A stretch of DNA of 64,000 nucleotides from Lepidostoma basale. Its lineage: Eukaryota > Arthropoda > Insecta > Trichoptera > Lepidostomatidae. Positions 51,729 through 61,408 of the stretch are shown here, piece after piece (the stretch's first letter is position 1; the number at the start of each line of letters is the position of its first letter). Location of the stretch: positions 248,001 through 312,000 of the forward strand of contig JAHDVF020000467.1 in assembly GCA_022606425.2 (NCBI GenBank), written 5' to 3'. The notes beneath the pieces were generated by a model, which saw only the letters and a list, made by a program, of their open reading frames with translations, had not been told where the DNA came from and did no database searches. The translations under genes and the position numbers were made by a program.

Positions 51729-51740
51729 AAAAAAATCGTA

Positions 51741-51865
51741 CACTCTCTTTGGTCTGGTGTAGAATTCACATGACAATAAAATGGCGATAGATTAGCTACC
51801 TTTCACCTGTCATGAGAATCATTAATTGCTAAAATGAATTTTATACAGTAATTGGGTTCAAATAA
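51741..51865 (+). mobile_element. tRNA-headed SINE, body only
   Basis: Starts within the body (cactctctttggtctggtg), with no tRNA head, and ends with cagtaattgggttcaaat. Confidence 0.65.
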
Positions 51866-51874
51866 TCTGTTTAC

Positions 51875-52445
51875 TGACTTACTTCTATGGCCATACAACT
51901 CTTGAAGAGTTTTAGCCTCCTTGATGATTTTTCGCCAAGCTCCTCGATCCTGCGACTGCTCCCAGCAGTCCGATTCGTCCAACCTAGTCAGATCAGCTAG
52001 AACATTGTCCATCAGGCACTGTCTAGGCCTTCCTAGAGGTCTGACTTCAGTCGGTCTAGACGCGTACAGGATCTTGATTGCTCTGGTCTCTTCGTGTACG
52101 TGCCCAATCCATGCTAGACGACCGGCTCTCACTGTGCTCGTTATAAAGGGCTGCTAGGTCATCATACGGATCTCTTTGTTGGTTTCTCAAACCAGTAGAT
52201 CCTTTGTTGTTCTTTGTTGTTTTAGAGTCATTGTCCACGACTCAGAACCATACGTCACCACTGGCTTGATGATGGTGCTATAAATACGCAGCTTGGTGTT
52301 TCTGGATAGATGTTTGGACTTTAGGAACGTTCGCAAGGAGGCTGCAGCTCGTAGGCCTTTTTGAACTCTGTGTTTCAACTCCGCGTGTATATTGTTGGCT
52401 TCCGTCATGACCGTACTGAGATAAGTGAACTCTCTGACTTGCTCA
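51875..52445 (-). mobile_element. Family N LINE, 3' end
   Basis: Two minus-strand frames: 52408-52187 (KHRVQKGLRAAASLRTFLKS, VVTYGSESWTMTLKQQ) and 52132-51803 (MRAGRLAWIGHVHEETRAIK, RPLGRPRQCLMDNVLADLTR). An RTE-like end of ORF2 with one frameshift. Confidence 0.8.
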
Positions 52446-52624
52446 TAAATATATCCACTTAATTAAAGATGGCTTGAAACTGGCAAAATAGGGATGAAAG
52501 GAGGATAAATGCCGTAGGTCTTCTCAGTAATCTCATCATTTTTGAACTACGAAATGAGGAATAATAAGCCAGATGGTTGCATCATATCTTAAACCAAAAA
52601 AGGATCCCTGAGATGGTTTGAACA

Positions 52625-52875
52625 TTGACGACCTTCGTGGCCGAGTGGAAAGTGCATTGACTGCTACCTCGAAGGTTCCGGGTTCGATTCCCGGCGAGGG
52701 CAGTGTGATTGTCACACTGTCTTTGGTCTGGTGGAGAATTCACGTAACAATAAAATGGCTATAGATTAGCTACCTATCACATGTTACGAGAATCACTATG
52801 ATAGCTATAATAATACCCTTTACATCGATTTGGCTCATGCTGTGATGATGTAAAGAGCGATTCAACAAAATAATA
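52625..52875 (+). mobile_element. tRNA-headed SINE, best copy
   Basis: The head reads cttcgtggccgagtggaaag (A-box-like) and ttccgggttcgattcccggc (B box), the pattern of a leucine or serine tRNA. The body has the imperfect inverted pair cagtgtgattgtcacactg, then tggtctggtggagaattcac, and the 3' part ends gtgatgatgtaaagagcgat. This copy is the reference for about ten others in the window. Confidence 0.85.
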
Positions 52876-52934
52876 ATAATAATAATAATATGGGACGAAC
52901 GGACGAGAGAAGAATTGTAAATGGTTTTGTATAC

Positions 52935-53636
52935 ATAACTAACAAACTAACTAATTAATCATCACGCCGTCCCTCCGAAGGGGTAGGCAGAAATAATGGA
53001 CTGCCATGCTTTCCTTTCCTGACATATTTCTCTCGTTTCCTCAACATTCAAACATCGTGTCTTGCACGCTCGTCGATTTCTCTGACTCCTCACATGATCG
53101 TGCCACGTTTTCCTCTGTCTTCCTCTGTTTCTGGTTCCATTTACATCGTCAATATTATATATATACATTTTTCCATTCTTTCTTCATTAATTCTTTCCGA
53201 ATGTCCAAACCATCTTAATGATCCTTTCATTCGACACTATCATACACAGAGTATCTACACATTCGACTAAGAGATCTCATTTCTACTGCATTTATTCTAC
53301 TTTCATCCTTCTTTTGCCAGTTCCATGCTTCGCTTGCCAGTTCCGTGTCTTGCACGCTCGTCGATTTCTCTGACTCCTCACATGATCGTGCCACGTTTTC
53401 CTCTGTCTTCCTCTGTTTCTGGTTCCATTTACATCGTTAATATTATATATACATTTTTCCATTCTTTCTTCATTAATTCTTTCCATATGTCCAAACCATT
53501 TTAATGATCCTTTCATTCGACACTCTATCATACACAGAGTATCTACACATTCGACTAAGAGATCTCATTTCTACTGCATTTATTCTACTTTCATCCTTCT
53601 TTTGCCAGTTCCATGCTTCGCTTCCATACATAAGTG
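52935..53636 (-). mobile_element. Family A LINE with internal tandem duplication
   Basis: A 288-base segment is repeated head to tail: 53061-53348 and 53349-53630 are nearly identical, differing by a few substitutions and a 2-base gap. The join is at cttgccagttccgtgtcttg. The duplication is recent compared with the divergence between family A copies. Confidence 0.85.
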
Positions 53637-53639
53637 TCA

Positions 53640-54292
53640 TATGTATATAAACATTGTATACATATGTTATATCTAATTTGTTTATAGTGGTTTTGGCACT
53701 GTTTCTATATTATTTTTATTTATTTTCAAGGTTTTGGTAAGTAATCCAGTAATATAATCTTCAAAAAAGGAACATTTTAATGTTTTAATAAAGATAATGA
53801 TTTCTTTGGAAACATCAACCACTTTTGGAATTTTGCTGAACAAAAATAAATATGTGTATTAAAAAATAACTTTGTTATTATTATTCCTTGAATTTCGTTC
53901 CTTATGTTTTATTGATACGATTAGTAATTATATAAAAATGTGAAAATAATTTATTTTATTTGTTTTTCTCAAATATAGCATTATTTTCATTTGTGTGTAA
54001 AATTAATTTAATAATTGCTTAAAAATACATCTAAGAAGTATGAGAACCATCCTTGTTATATTTGTGAGCAATAAATCTCATATGGTAAAAATGACATAAT
54101 TTTATAATATTTATTCAAATGTTAATTACAGCTAATATGGATATATGATCATATATGATCCTACATTGTATTTTATGATCATTACAATCCGATAAAATCT
54201 CGCGTTTGACTGACAGATTGACAATCTGTGGATTTTAATTGGTGTATTTAATGGTTTAAAATTCTGCTTCTCACTGTTTGCTTTTGTTACAG
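53640..54292. other. AT-rich spacer before the 54293 exon
   Basis: No repeat or coding sequence is recognised. A polypyrimidine tract and ttttgttacag lead into the acceptor at 54292. Confidence 0.45.
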
Positions 54293-54850
54293 ACTTCCAC
54301 AGCAGTTGCGTCCACATCCAAGGAGGATTCCACAGCTTCCAAGGATGCGGATATAGACAGCCCATCTGACACCGACGATATAACCGAAACGAATACAGAC
54401 CCACCTATCAACACCGTCTCGGATGACACCAAAAATCCTGAATGTCGTAATTTAGCACCGAGTTTCGTTAATACTGCTTCAGTTTCAACAAACATTTATC
54501 GATCTGACAGTAGCGCATCGCTCACAGATCCTTTAAACACATCTAAAGCATTCGAATTTAAAAAAGTGGCAAAGGAAGAAATCCAAGATATACCTGTGGA
54601 TATGGAATTTTCATTACAATTCAAAACCGAACCCAAAGAAATGTCTGAATATGATTATGAATGTCCTCGAGTAAAGACTGAACCAAAGGGAAGTTCTGGG
54701 GAAGCTGAAGAAATGACGGAATTTGATGTTTTTGGTCAAGAGATCGCCGAACACTTGAAGAAAATGTCTCACAGCGATGCGCTGGAACTTCAGTTGTTGT
54801 TGCAAAGACTTATAATAGATTTCAAAACCCGCAATGGTTACCACTGTTAA
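54293..54850 (+). CDS. Terminal exon: acidic linker and BESS-like domain
   Basis: The acceptor cttttgttacag ends at 54292; the exon is open in phase 0 to TAA at 54848-54850 (185 residues). It starts TSTAVASTSKEDSTASKDAD, a long Ser/Thr/Asp-rich linker. It then carries two KTEPK-type sumoylation-like motifs (FKTEPKEMSE and RVKTEPKGSS) and a helical end, TEFDVFGQEIAEHLKKMSHS then LELQLLLQRLI. The FG..IA..L..M pattern is that of the BESS-like C-terminus of insect MADF, THAP and related regulators. There is no DNA-binding domain in the exon, so it needs an upstream partner. The helix-turn-helix exons at 49976/50323 are nearest and match in phase. Confidence 0.75.
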   Translation, partial: TSTAVASTSKEDSTASKDADIDSPSDTDDITETNTDPPINTVSDDTKNPECRNLAPSFVNTASVSTNIYRSDSSASLTDPLNTSKAFEFKKVAKEEIQDIPVDMEFSLQFKTEPKEMSEYDYECPRVKTEPKGSSGEAEEMTEFDVFGQEIAEHLKKMSHSDALELQLLLQRLIIDFKTRNGYHC

Positions 54851-55019
54851 TACTAAAAAGTTCCCTAGTTTTTCAAACCATATTTTTGTTGAATTTCATA
54901 CTGAAGGTATGGAGTTAGTCAAGGATATACTTACGCTTAGTGCTACGGTCATCTACTGCAGGAGTCACGTAGCGAAGGAAAAGCCCCTATATGAGAGTGT
55001 CTAGATATTTTCTAAATTA

Positions 55020-55560
55020 TATACGAGTATATTATTTAGCTGATCTGCGGGAAGAAATACAAGCCCAAGTAAACAAGGCAACTACAATCTCTGGGACTCT
55101 AAAATACACAATATGGAGAAACAAAGACATGCCCATTGAGAGTAAGATGAGAATCTATAAAGCATGCGTAAGACCAATAATAACATATAGCGTCGAAGCA
55201 AGGGCAGACACATTAAAGACCAAACAAGTTTTGAGGACTTCCGAAATGAAGACACTGAGGACGATAGCAAGCAAGACACTGAGGGATCGTGTGAGGAACA
55301 CCAGAATAAGAGAGCTATGTGAGGTTGAGGATATTATAAGATGGAGCAGACAGCGAAAAAGGCACTGGTACGGTCATGTTTAAAGAATGGACACCACCAG
55401 ACTCCCCTATATTGCATTGCATAATCAACCTCATGGGACGCGTTCTCGTGGAAGACCTCCTAAAAGATGGAAGGACAGCTGGGAATCTACCTCACAGGAG
55501 GATCAACACTCTGGAGATCAGACCTCATAGGTCTACAATATGGAAGAAGAAGAAGAAAAA
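55020..55560 (+). mobile_element. Family L LINE, 3' end
   Basis: The frame 55036-55383 contains ADLREEIQAQVNKATTISGT, MRIYKACVRPIITYSVEARA and LRTIASKTLRDRVRN. After a stop the GRPPKRWKDSWESTS block follows, then a GAA-rich tail. Confidence 0.85.
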
Positions 55561-55737
55561 TATGTTTTATTTTTAAGACGTCTGTGAAATTGTGATACAT
55601 TTATATTTTTGGATTTACCTAATTTGTATTGCTTGAATGTCATCTTTTTTTCTTCATTTCAAAAGATTATGTTTGTTGTTCATTTTAATTCGGAATTGAA
55701 GTATTTGTTTTGTTGTTCGTCATATATGAAGAAAAAA

Positions 55738-56268
55738 AATGTGATATTAAACTCAACTATTGGACTATGCTGGGCAGCTTTCGGTAACTTACATCCTTAA
55801 AAACCAGAAAATACCGATCAACCTCGAACGAAAAGTCTATGAAGCCTGCGTTCTTCCAGTTGGTACTTATGGTCTTGAAACTGTTACATTGTCAAAGCAA
55901 AGTGCCGCGAGTGACCCAAAGAGCCACGGAAAGAGCCATGTTAGGAATAAGCCTATAGAGTCACAAACGATACGGTGAGAGAAAGAACAAGGGTCACTGA
56001 CATCATCCACCGGGTGGCGACTCTAAAATGGCAATGGGCGGGTCATGTAGCCAGAAGCTCAGATTAAAAGTAGACAAGAAGACTGCTGACTTGGAGACCG
56101 TGGACGGCAAAAAGAAAATAATGGGCGACCGCAACTACGGTGGAAGGATGACCTGAACAGACACGTCGGAATAACCCGGATGCAGTCTGCACAGGACAGA
56201 GTGACATGGAAGCGAATGGAAGAGGCCTTTGTCCAGGAGTGGACGGGAATAGGCTGAGGAAGAAGATT
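55738..56268 (+). mobile_element. Family K LINE, 3' end
   Basis: Reads NLERKVYEACVLPVGTYGLE and TVTLSKQSA, then with frameshifts WAGHVARS and GATATTVEG-like decay, ending aataggctgaggaagaaga. Copy of 7830-8275. Confidence 0.8.
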
Positions 56269-56454
56269 AAAATATTGTGTCCACTAGCAATACAACTATC
56301 ACAAGTATCTTTCAATGTGAAAACAACCCCCTGGAAGTGGACTTGCGCAGGTTGCGATAATTTCAGAAGCTACGAACATTGCGGAAGATAGCTTGCAGGG
56401 GTTGTTTACATAGATTTTAGGGGTTTTCTATCAGTGATGTTTTGATTGAGGTTT

Positions 56455-56575
56455 TTTTATATTTCAATCCTAGGGATTGGTTTGCAACAAGTCTAACATC
56501 TATGCTTATTCTTGGGATGCTACTCGGGCCTTTTAATGTGGTAGTTTCACGTTGCTTTCTATTTTGTATTGACAT
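56455..56575 (-). mobile_element. SINE 3' extension scrap
   Basis: Matches the segment gggatgctactcgggcctt also found at 27080 and 11370. Confidence 0.5.
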
Positions 56576-56734
56576 TTATTTATAATAATTTTAATTTAAG
56601 AACACATGTAAATTCCTATCATAAATATGCCATTCAAACCAATTGTTTAGTTGTTAATAATCTTATTATGTTAACACTGGAATTCCATAACGATTATTTT
56701 TTTTAATCACACTTTTCATTGAGTTTTTTTATAT

Positions 56735-56870
56735 CGACATGTTTTGAAGGTATTATTTATACCTTCATCTTCGGGAGAACGATGCAAAAAAAATGTATGG
56801 TTCTCCCTTTATGAAGGTATTATTTTCGAAACACATCGATAAAAAAAAATTTAATTGGAAAATTGTTTTT
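56735..56870 (-). repeat. Decayed hammerhead-type pair
   Basis: The minus strand carries ccgaagatgaaggtataaat, then aataccttcaaaacatgtcg. Helix II is perfect but the core has C for U in CTGAAGA and A for G in GAAA. A second half-copy follows at 56800-56850. Confidence 0.5.
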
Positions 56871-57120
56871 TGATTATTGTTTTGTAAAAAAATAGGTGTT
56901 ACTGTAATATTTTTAATGTGACCGTGCTTTGTTCCTCTTTTAAACATATGACAAATAATATTATGTTACATAAATACCTATGGATAAGTAGAAACCAATT
57001 TATTAATAATTAAAAATAATGTTTTTATATAATAATAATAAAATGTACCAATAAAATGAATCGATTAGAGTTTTATTTTTCAAAATATTGATATATAGCA
57101 TCATATGCAGCCCTAATACT
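56871..57120. other. AT-rich spacer
   Basis: No feature is recognised. Confidence 0.4.
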
Positions 57121-57850
57121 AGATGGGATCTTTCACTTTTGTACTAACTACCCAGTAATATGCTTTGCCGACATTACATTAATTTCCTTCGTTGTGTCAC
57201 GACTTGATTATTACTTAATGGAATTTATGCAAACATTCCAAAACAACAAATAAACAAACTTCAATCTGCGTTCAATGCAGCAGCAAGACTCATTAAAGGC
57301 ATTCCAAAATAGTCCCATATAACCCAACACCTCAAAGAACTCAACTGGCTTACAAGTCCAGAAAGAATCCAGTATAAACTCTGCTGGACAGTCTTCAAAG
57401 CGCTACATGGAATGCCACCAAGTTTATATCTGAACTCTGTATAACGGACAGCCTAAATACAAGGAAATCCACACTTCGCTCGGCGAACTCTTCGGCAATA
57501 GGAAGATTAGTTGACCCGAAGCGTTGCCCCAGTACAAATTTCGGGGATCGAGCGTTCGCGGTAGCCGGTCCATCAGCTTGGAACAATCTCCCTTCACACC
57601 TCAGATGCATAAATGATCCGGCAGATTTCAGATATAAACTGAAAACCCATCTTTTTCATATTTCATACCCAATTTAAACATTTATATTTTGTTCTACTAT
57701 ACTTTCAAACCGATCGCGAAAATCAGATGCAACGTTCACATTAATTTAGATTTTTAAATTTAAAACACGTTTTAATGCGCCCTTGAGGTGATTACATCAC
57801 AAAAACGGCGCTTTAAAAGTTTGCATATTATTATTATTATTATTATTACA
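57120..57850 (+). mobile_element. CR1/L2-type LINE, 3' end
   Basis: In one main frame with stops: SRLDYYLMEF, NKLQSAFNAAARLIKGIPK, HLKELNWLTSPERIQYKLCW, VFKALHGMPPSLYL and further on an AWNNLP-like and LKTHLFHIS-like end. It is a different, more decayed subfamily than 47930-48260. Ends in an ATT repeat. Confidence 0.8.
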
Positions 57851-58139
57851 TTGCTCAAACTTCTAGGGAAATTGACTCTTAATGCTGTTGGTTCTGTTTT
57901 TGCCCATCATTAGTTGTGAAAAGCAGACACTTAAAACAATTGGATGAATTATGTATGCATGTGAGAATGCGCATCCAATGAGAGCAATCGATATGACGCG
58001 ATGGGTTCAAATTTCGAATCTAAACCGTCAGCTGATCTGTTCCGATTGACTTATTCGAATTAAGAATCTGATGGTGATGGTGTTGAGTTTTATAGCGCCA
58101 TATTCGTGAAGAGATTCTCTCATAATAATAATAATAATT

Positions 58140-58320
58140 AGGCTAATTTGTATAGTCTTAATTTGTATACTCTTAGTTATTGGAAATAAGAATTTATCAA
58201 TGAAAGCGAAAATGGCCGTTCACAATGGAGTTCTGGTCCCAACCCTTATGTATAGAAGCGAAGCATGGAACTGTCTATCCCTCCGGTGAAACCGCATGGA
58301 GGTTAGTTAGTTTGTGAAAA
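58140..58320 (+). mobile_element. Family A LINE with internal deletion
   Basis: The start of the C-terminal domain (atggccgttcacaatggagt) is joined directly to the last coding block (ctatccctccggtgaaac) and tail. About 400 bases are missing. Confidence 0.75.
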
Positions 58321-58334
58321 TTCTCTATAACAAA

Positions 58335-58830
58335 ATATTTGAGTCGGAATCGAAATATTTTACTATGGGAATTAAAAAAACATTGTTTAAACCAATTTTT
58401 AATAAAAAAAAATATTAAAATACACGACATGTTTCAGGTGTAAAAATATAATAAAAACTAAATAAAAAAGGAAGACTAATAAAAACGCACTTAAAATTCG
58501 ATACAAAAGTTTAAATTTAAAAATTAAGTCGGGCTATTTGTTATAAGTAGGTACTAATAATTATTTTTAACAGTAAAATAATAAATAATATTGATTGATA
58601 ATAATACATGATGATATATAGGTAATTTAGAAAAAATTGTAAATGCATTTTTTATTAGTCTTTCTTTGTTTAGTTTTTGTTATATTTTTACACCTGAAGA
58701 TGGAGGTATTCTCCGAAACATGTCGTGTATTTTAATATTTTTTTTTGTTAAAAAGTGGTTTAAACAATGATTTTTAATTCCCAAAGTAGATTACTATGGA
58801 ATTCCACGGGGTTAATGCCTTAACTTTCAA
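58335..58830. mobile_element. Hammerhead foldback element
   Basis: Inverted arms (58360-58465 and 58680-58810) share tttaaacca, aatattaaaatacacgacat and the flank ctatggaattcc. The interior matches the left interior of the element at 15685. The left arm has lost helix II; the right arm has the intact ribozyme at 58689. No protein is encoded. The structure resembles the inverted terminal repeats of Penelope-like elements. Confidence 0.7.
58689..58729 (+). ncRNA. Hammerhead ribozyme, type I, all core elements present
   Basis: TACAC (helix I, 5' side), CTGAAGA at 58694-58700, helix II from GGAG and CTCC with loop GTATT, GAAA at 58715-58718, palindromic helix III ACATGT, cleavage triplet GTC ending at 58724, and GTGTA (helix I, 3' side), which pairs fully with TACAC. 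Every invariant position of the minimal hammerhead is present. Predicted self-cleavage is after C58724. Confidence 0.78.
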
Positions 58831-58859
58831 TTAGTCGAAATATTTTAATCAAAGTATCA

Positions 58860-59157
58860 AAATAAAGTTTAATATAATATATCCGATACAGTCTGTACAC
58901 GATGCGTCTATGGTATCGAAAATTCCATAGACGTATCATGTAGAGACGGCGGTTCTTGGAAGTGTGTAGCTTGTCCGGCAGGGGGAGATTGTTTGAAGCA
59001 GTGTGTGTATTCCACTACTCGTGTAGTGGTGTTGGTTGCAGAAAGCCATCTGATTGGTTCCTGAATCTAAATACGGCAGTCAGTATCCCACCAGACGCGA
59101 GGCGGAGCGCATGTCCTTTTCCCGCATGTTCCTTAAATACTCAGTGATCACAAAAAC
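58860..59157 (+). promoter_or_regulatory. Promoter region of helix-turn-helix gene 2
   Basis: Duplicate of 49680-49975 with the same inverted pair, reverse CCAAT (gattggttcctgaatcta) and TCAGT initiator (gcagtcagtatccc near 59080). Confidence 0.55.
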
Positions 59158-59259
59158 ATGTCGAAATTAGGAAAAGGAAGGCCGCTTTCGGGCCATGCAA
59201 AAGAGATTGTGATTAACGTTCACGCATATCTTAAAGAAATATATAAAACCAGCAATTCG
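59158..59259 (+). CDS. Small helix-turn-helix gene 2, exon 1
   Basis: ATG at 59158; 34 codons; donor GTAATT at 59260, phase 0. Identical to gene 1 exon 1 except for Tyr in place of His at residue 29, with only two nucleotide differences in 102. It starts MSKLGKGRPLSGHAKEIVIN. The distance to the copy in gene 1 is about 9.2 kb. This exon is far better conserved than exon 2, which suggests recent gene conversion or strong constraint. Confidence 0.7.
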
Positions 59260-59314
59260 GTAATTATTTTATTTACTACTATTTTGTAACTAACAAAACT
59301 TAAACAACTAACCT

Positions 59315-59435
59315 TCCGAGGCAGCGTGGCAACAATTATGACTCTGAAGGTCCCGGGTTCGATTCCCGGCGATGACAGTGCTATTATCACACTCTTTGGT
59401 CTAGTGTGGAATTCACGTGACAATAAAATATACTA
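59315..59435 (+). mobile_element. tRNA-headed SINE, intronic copy
   Basis: ccgaggcagcgtggcaacaa, ggttcgattcccggcgatga and ggtctagtgtggaattcacg. At the same place as the copy at 50135. Confidence 0.75.
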
Positions 59436-59439
59436 TTGT

Positions 59440-59780
59440 ATTTTTTGTGAATGTATATACGAGTATATGGCGTTAGTATGTAGATTATATATAGAGTAAT
59501 CTTAAAAAGATTAACATATGTAATCAAAATCTTCATAGACGGCACATTGAAACTGACATGTGAAATCTGACATAGGACTTTAACATATATACAACTTCCA
59601 AAAATTTGTCATACATGGTCATAAACAAAGGTGGAATGGGGAATGTTGTAATTACATAAAGCGTGCGCTTAACCCAACCAATGACAGGTCATAAGTCCTG
59701 TAAACACCTTGATCAACCATGTTCAGTTTCCAATTTCCATCTTCGTCTCTTTTGAGATACAATTAAATCATGAATAAAAT
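59440..59780. repeat. Dispersed repeat R2, fourth copy
   Basis: Shares catacttccaaaaatttgtc, gcgcttaacccaaccaatga and ggtcataagtcctgtaaaca with 24660 and 32400. It is present in gene 2 but not in gene 1, so it arrived after the duplication. Confidence 0.65.
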
Positions 59781-59835
59781 ATACAGTGGTGCTCTTAAAG
59801 TTGTCATTGCAAACAAAAACTTTTCCAAAATTCTA

Positions 59836-60045
59836 GAATGGCAGTGCACAATGGTGTTCTTCTACCGACCCTTATGTATGGAAGCGAAGCATGGAACTGG
59901 CAAAAGAAGGATGAAAGTATAATAAATGCAGTAGAAATGTATGGATTAGGTATACTTTCATCCTCTTTTTGCCAGCTCCAAACTTCACTTCCATACATAA
60001 GGGTTGGCACTAGATCTCCATTATGAACTGCCATATTTGCTCTTT
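59836..60045. mobile_element. Family A LINE, head-to-head inverted duplicate
   Basis: Plus-strand family A sequence (59836-59945, atggcagtgcacaatggtgt to gcagtagaaatg) turns straight into the minus-strand version of the same segment (59955-60040), ending agatctccattatgaactgc. The two arms differ at many positions, so they come from different templates or are old. Confidence 0.75.
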
Positions 60046-60159
60046 AAAAATATAGCATATCAAATAAATATCTTGTTTTTAACTATATTTTTGAAATATC
60101 AAGTTTAAATTTGATGGCCTTCTTGAATAAATACTTTTTTTACATTGCGACAAAAACGT

Positions 60160-60695
60160 ATCCAAAAAAGCTAAAATGGCAGTGCACAATGGTGTTATTG
60201 TACCGACCCTTATGTATGGAAGCGAAGCATGGAACTGGCAAAAGAAGGATGAAAGTAGAATAAATGCAGTAGAAATGAGATCTCTTAAACGAATTTGGAC
60301 ACTCTGTGTATGATAGAATGTCGAATGAAAATAACATAAGAAGTTGCGGTGCGAATGCGGTGCGAATGATGGTGTTATGAACAAAATAATGAATGGATCA
60401 TTAAGATGGTTTGGACATATGGAAAGAATGAATGAAGAAAAAATGGTAAAAAAAATGTATGTTAACGATGTAAATGGAACCAGAAATAGAGGAAGACCGA
60501 GGAAAACGTGACACTATCAAATAAATCAAACATTGAATGTCGGCCATGTGATGAGTCAGAGAAAACGACGCGCGTGCATGACACGATGTATGAATGTTAA
60601 GGAAGCGAGAGAAATATGTCAGGAAAGAAAAGTATGGCAGTCCATTCTTTCTGCCTACCCCTTAGGGGAGACGGCGTGATGGTTAGTTAGTTTTT
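60160..60695 (+). mobile_element. Family A LINE, 3' copy
   Basis: Covers the complete C-terminal domain with a frameshift near 60300 and a stop in the TW.YQINQ segment (tga at 60510). Ends ggcgtgatggttagttagtt. Confidence 0.8.
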
Positions 60696-60768
60696 TTTAG
60701 TTTAAAATATACAGTAATAGAGTTCAAATAACCTGTTGTAAACGATTTTTTTTTACATTTGATTTTAG

Positions 60769-60909
60769 ATTGTCCCTGTGATGGAACAAGTTGCAAAGGC
60801 AACAGGGTTGGCGAAAATTACAGTTCGGAGGATAACGTGTGAATTTAAAAAACATGGATTGGCATATGCCATAATGTCTCCCAAAAGCATCAGGGTTAAG
60901 AAAAAGAAG
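60769..60909 (+). CDS. Small helix-turn-helix gene 2, exon 2
   Basis: The acceptor ttgattttag ends at 60768; 47 codons in phase 0; donor GTACAT at 60910. Encodes IVPVMEQVAKATGLAKITVR, then RITCEFKKHGLAYAIMSPKS and RVKKKK. It is 31/47 identical to gene 1 exon 2, with mostly conservative changes and no stop, so the exon has been under constraint. No matching terminal exon lies downstream in the window. Confidence 0.7.
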
Positions 60910-60920
60910 GTACATGTTCA

Positions 60921-61392
60921 TATTATATGGAAGTGAAGCTTGGAGCTGGCAAAAGAAGGATGAAAGCATAATAAACGCCGTAGAAATAAGATCACTAAGA
61001 AGAATCTGCGGGAAAACGTTGCATGATAGAATACCGAACGATGAAATAAAAAAGAAATGTAAGGCAGATGACTGCATCATGGATAAAATTAAAAAAGGAT
61101 CCCTGAGATGGTTTGGACATATGGAACGAATGGATGAGAGTAGAATGGTTAAAAAGTTGTACACAAGCAGAGTGTGTGGAAAAAGAAGCCGAGGACGACC
61201 GAGGAAAACATGGCATTACCAAATTAATCAATTACTCAAAAGCTGTCGGAATAATCGACGTGCGTGCATGGTACGATGTATGAATGTAGAGGAAGTCCGA
61301 AGGGTATGCCAGGACAGAGCATTGTGGCGATCCATCCTCTCTGCCTACCCTTCCGGGGAAATGGCGTGATGGTTAGTTGGTTAGTTAGTTAG
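60921..61392 (+). mobile_element. Family A LINE inserted at an exon boundary, with TSD
   Basis: Flanked by gtacatgttca (60910-60920, starting with the donor GT of the helix-turn-helix gene) and gtacatgttga (61393-61403). Intact frame 60914-61369 (LYGSEAWSWQKKDESIINAV to SAYPSGEMA). Absent from gene 1, so it is younger than the duplication. The duplication kept a donor sequence on the exon side. Confidence 0.85.
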
Positions 61393-61408
61393 GTACATGT
61401 TGATACAA

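Noticed and set aside
52630..52695. A functional tRNA gene
   Set aside because: A and B boxes are present, but the anticodon arm and acceptor stem do not fold properly and the sequence continues into a repeated SINE body.
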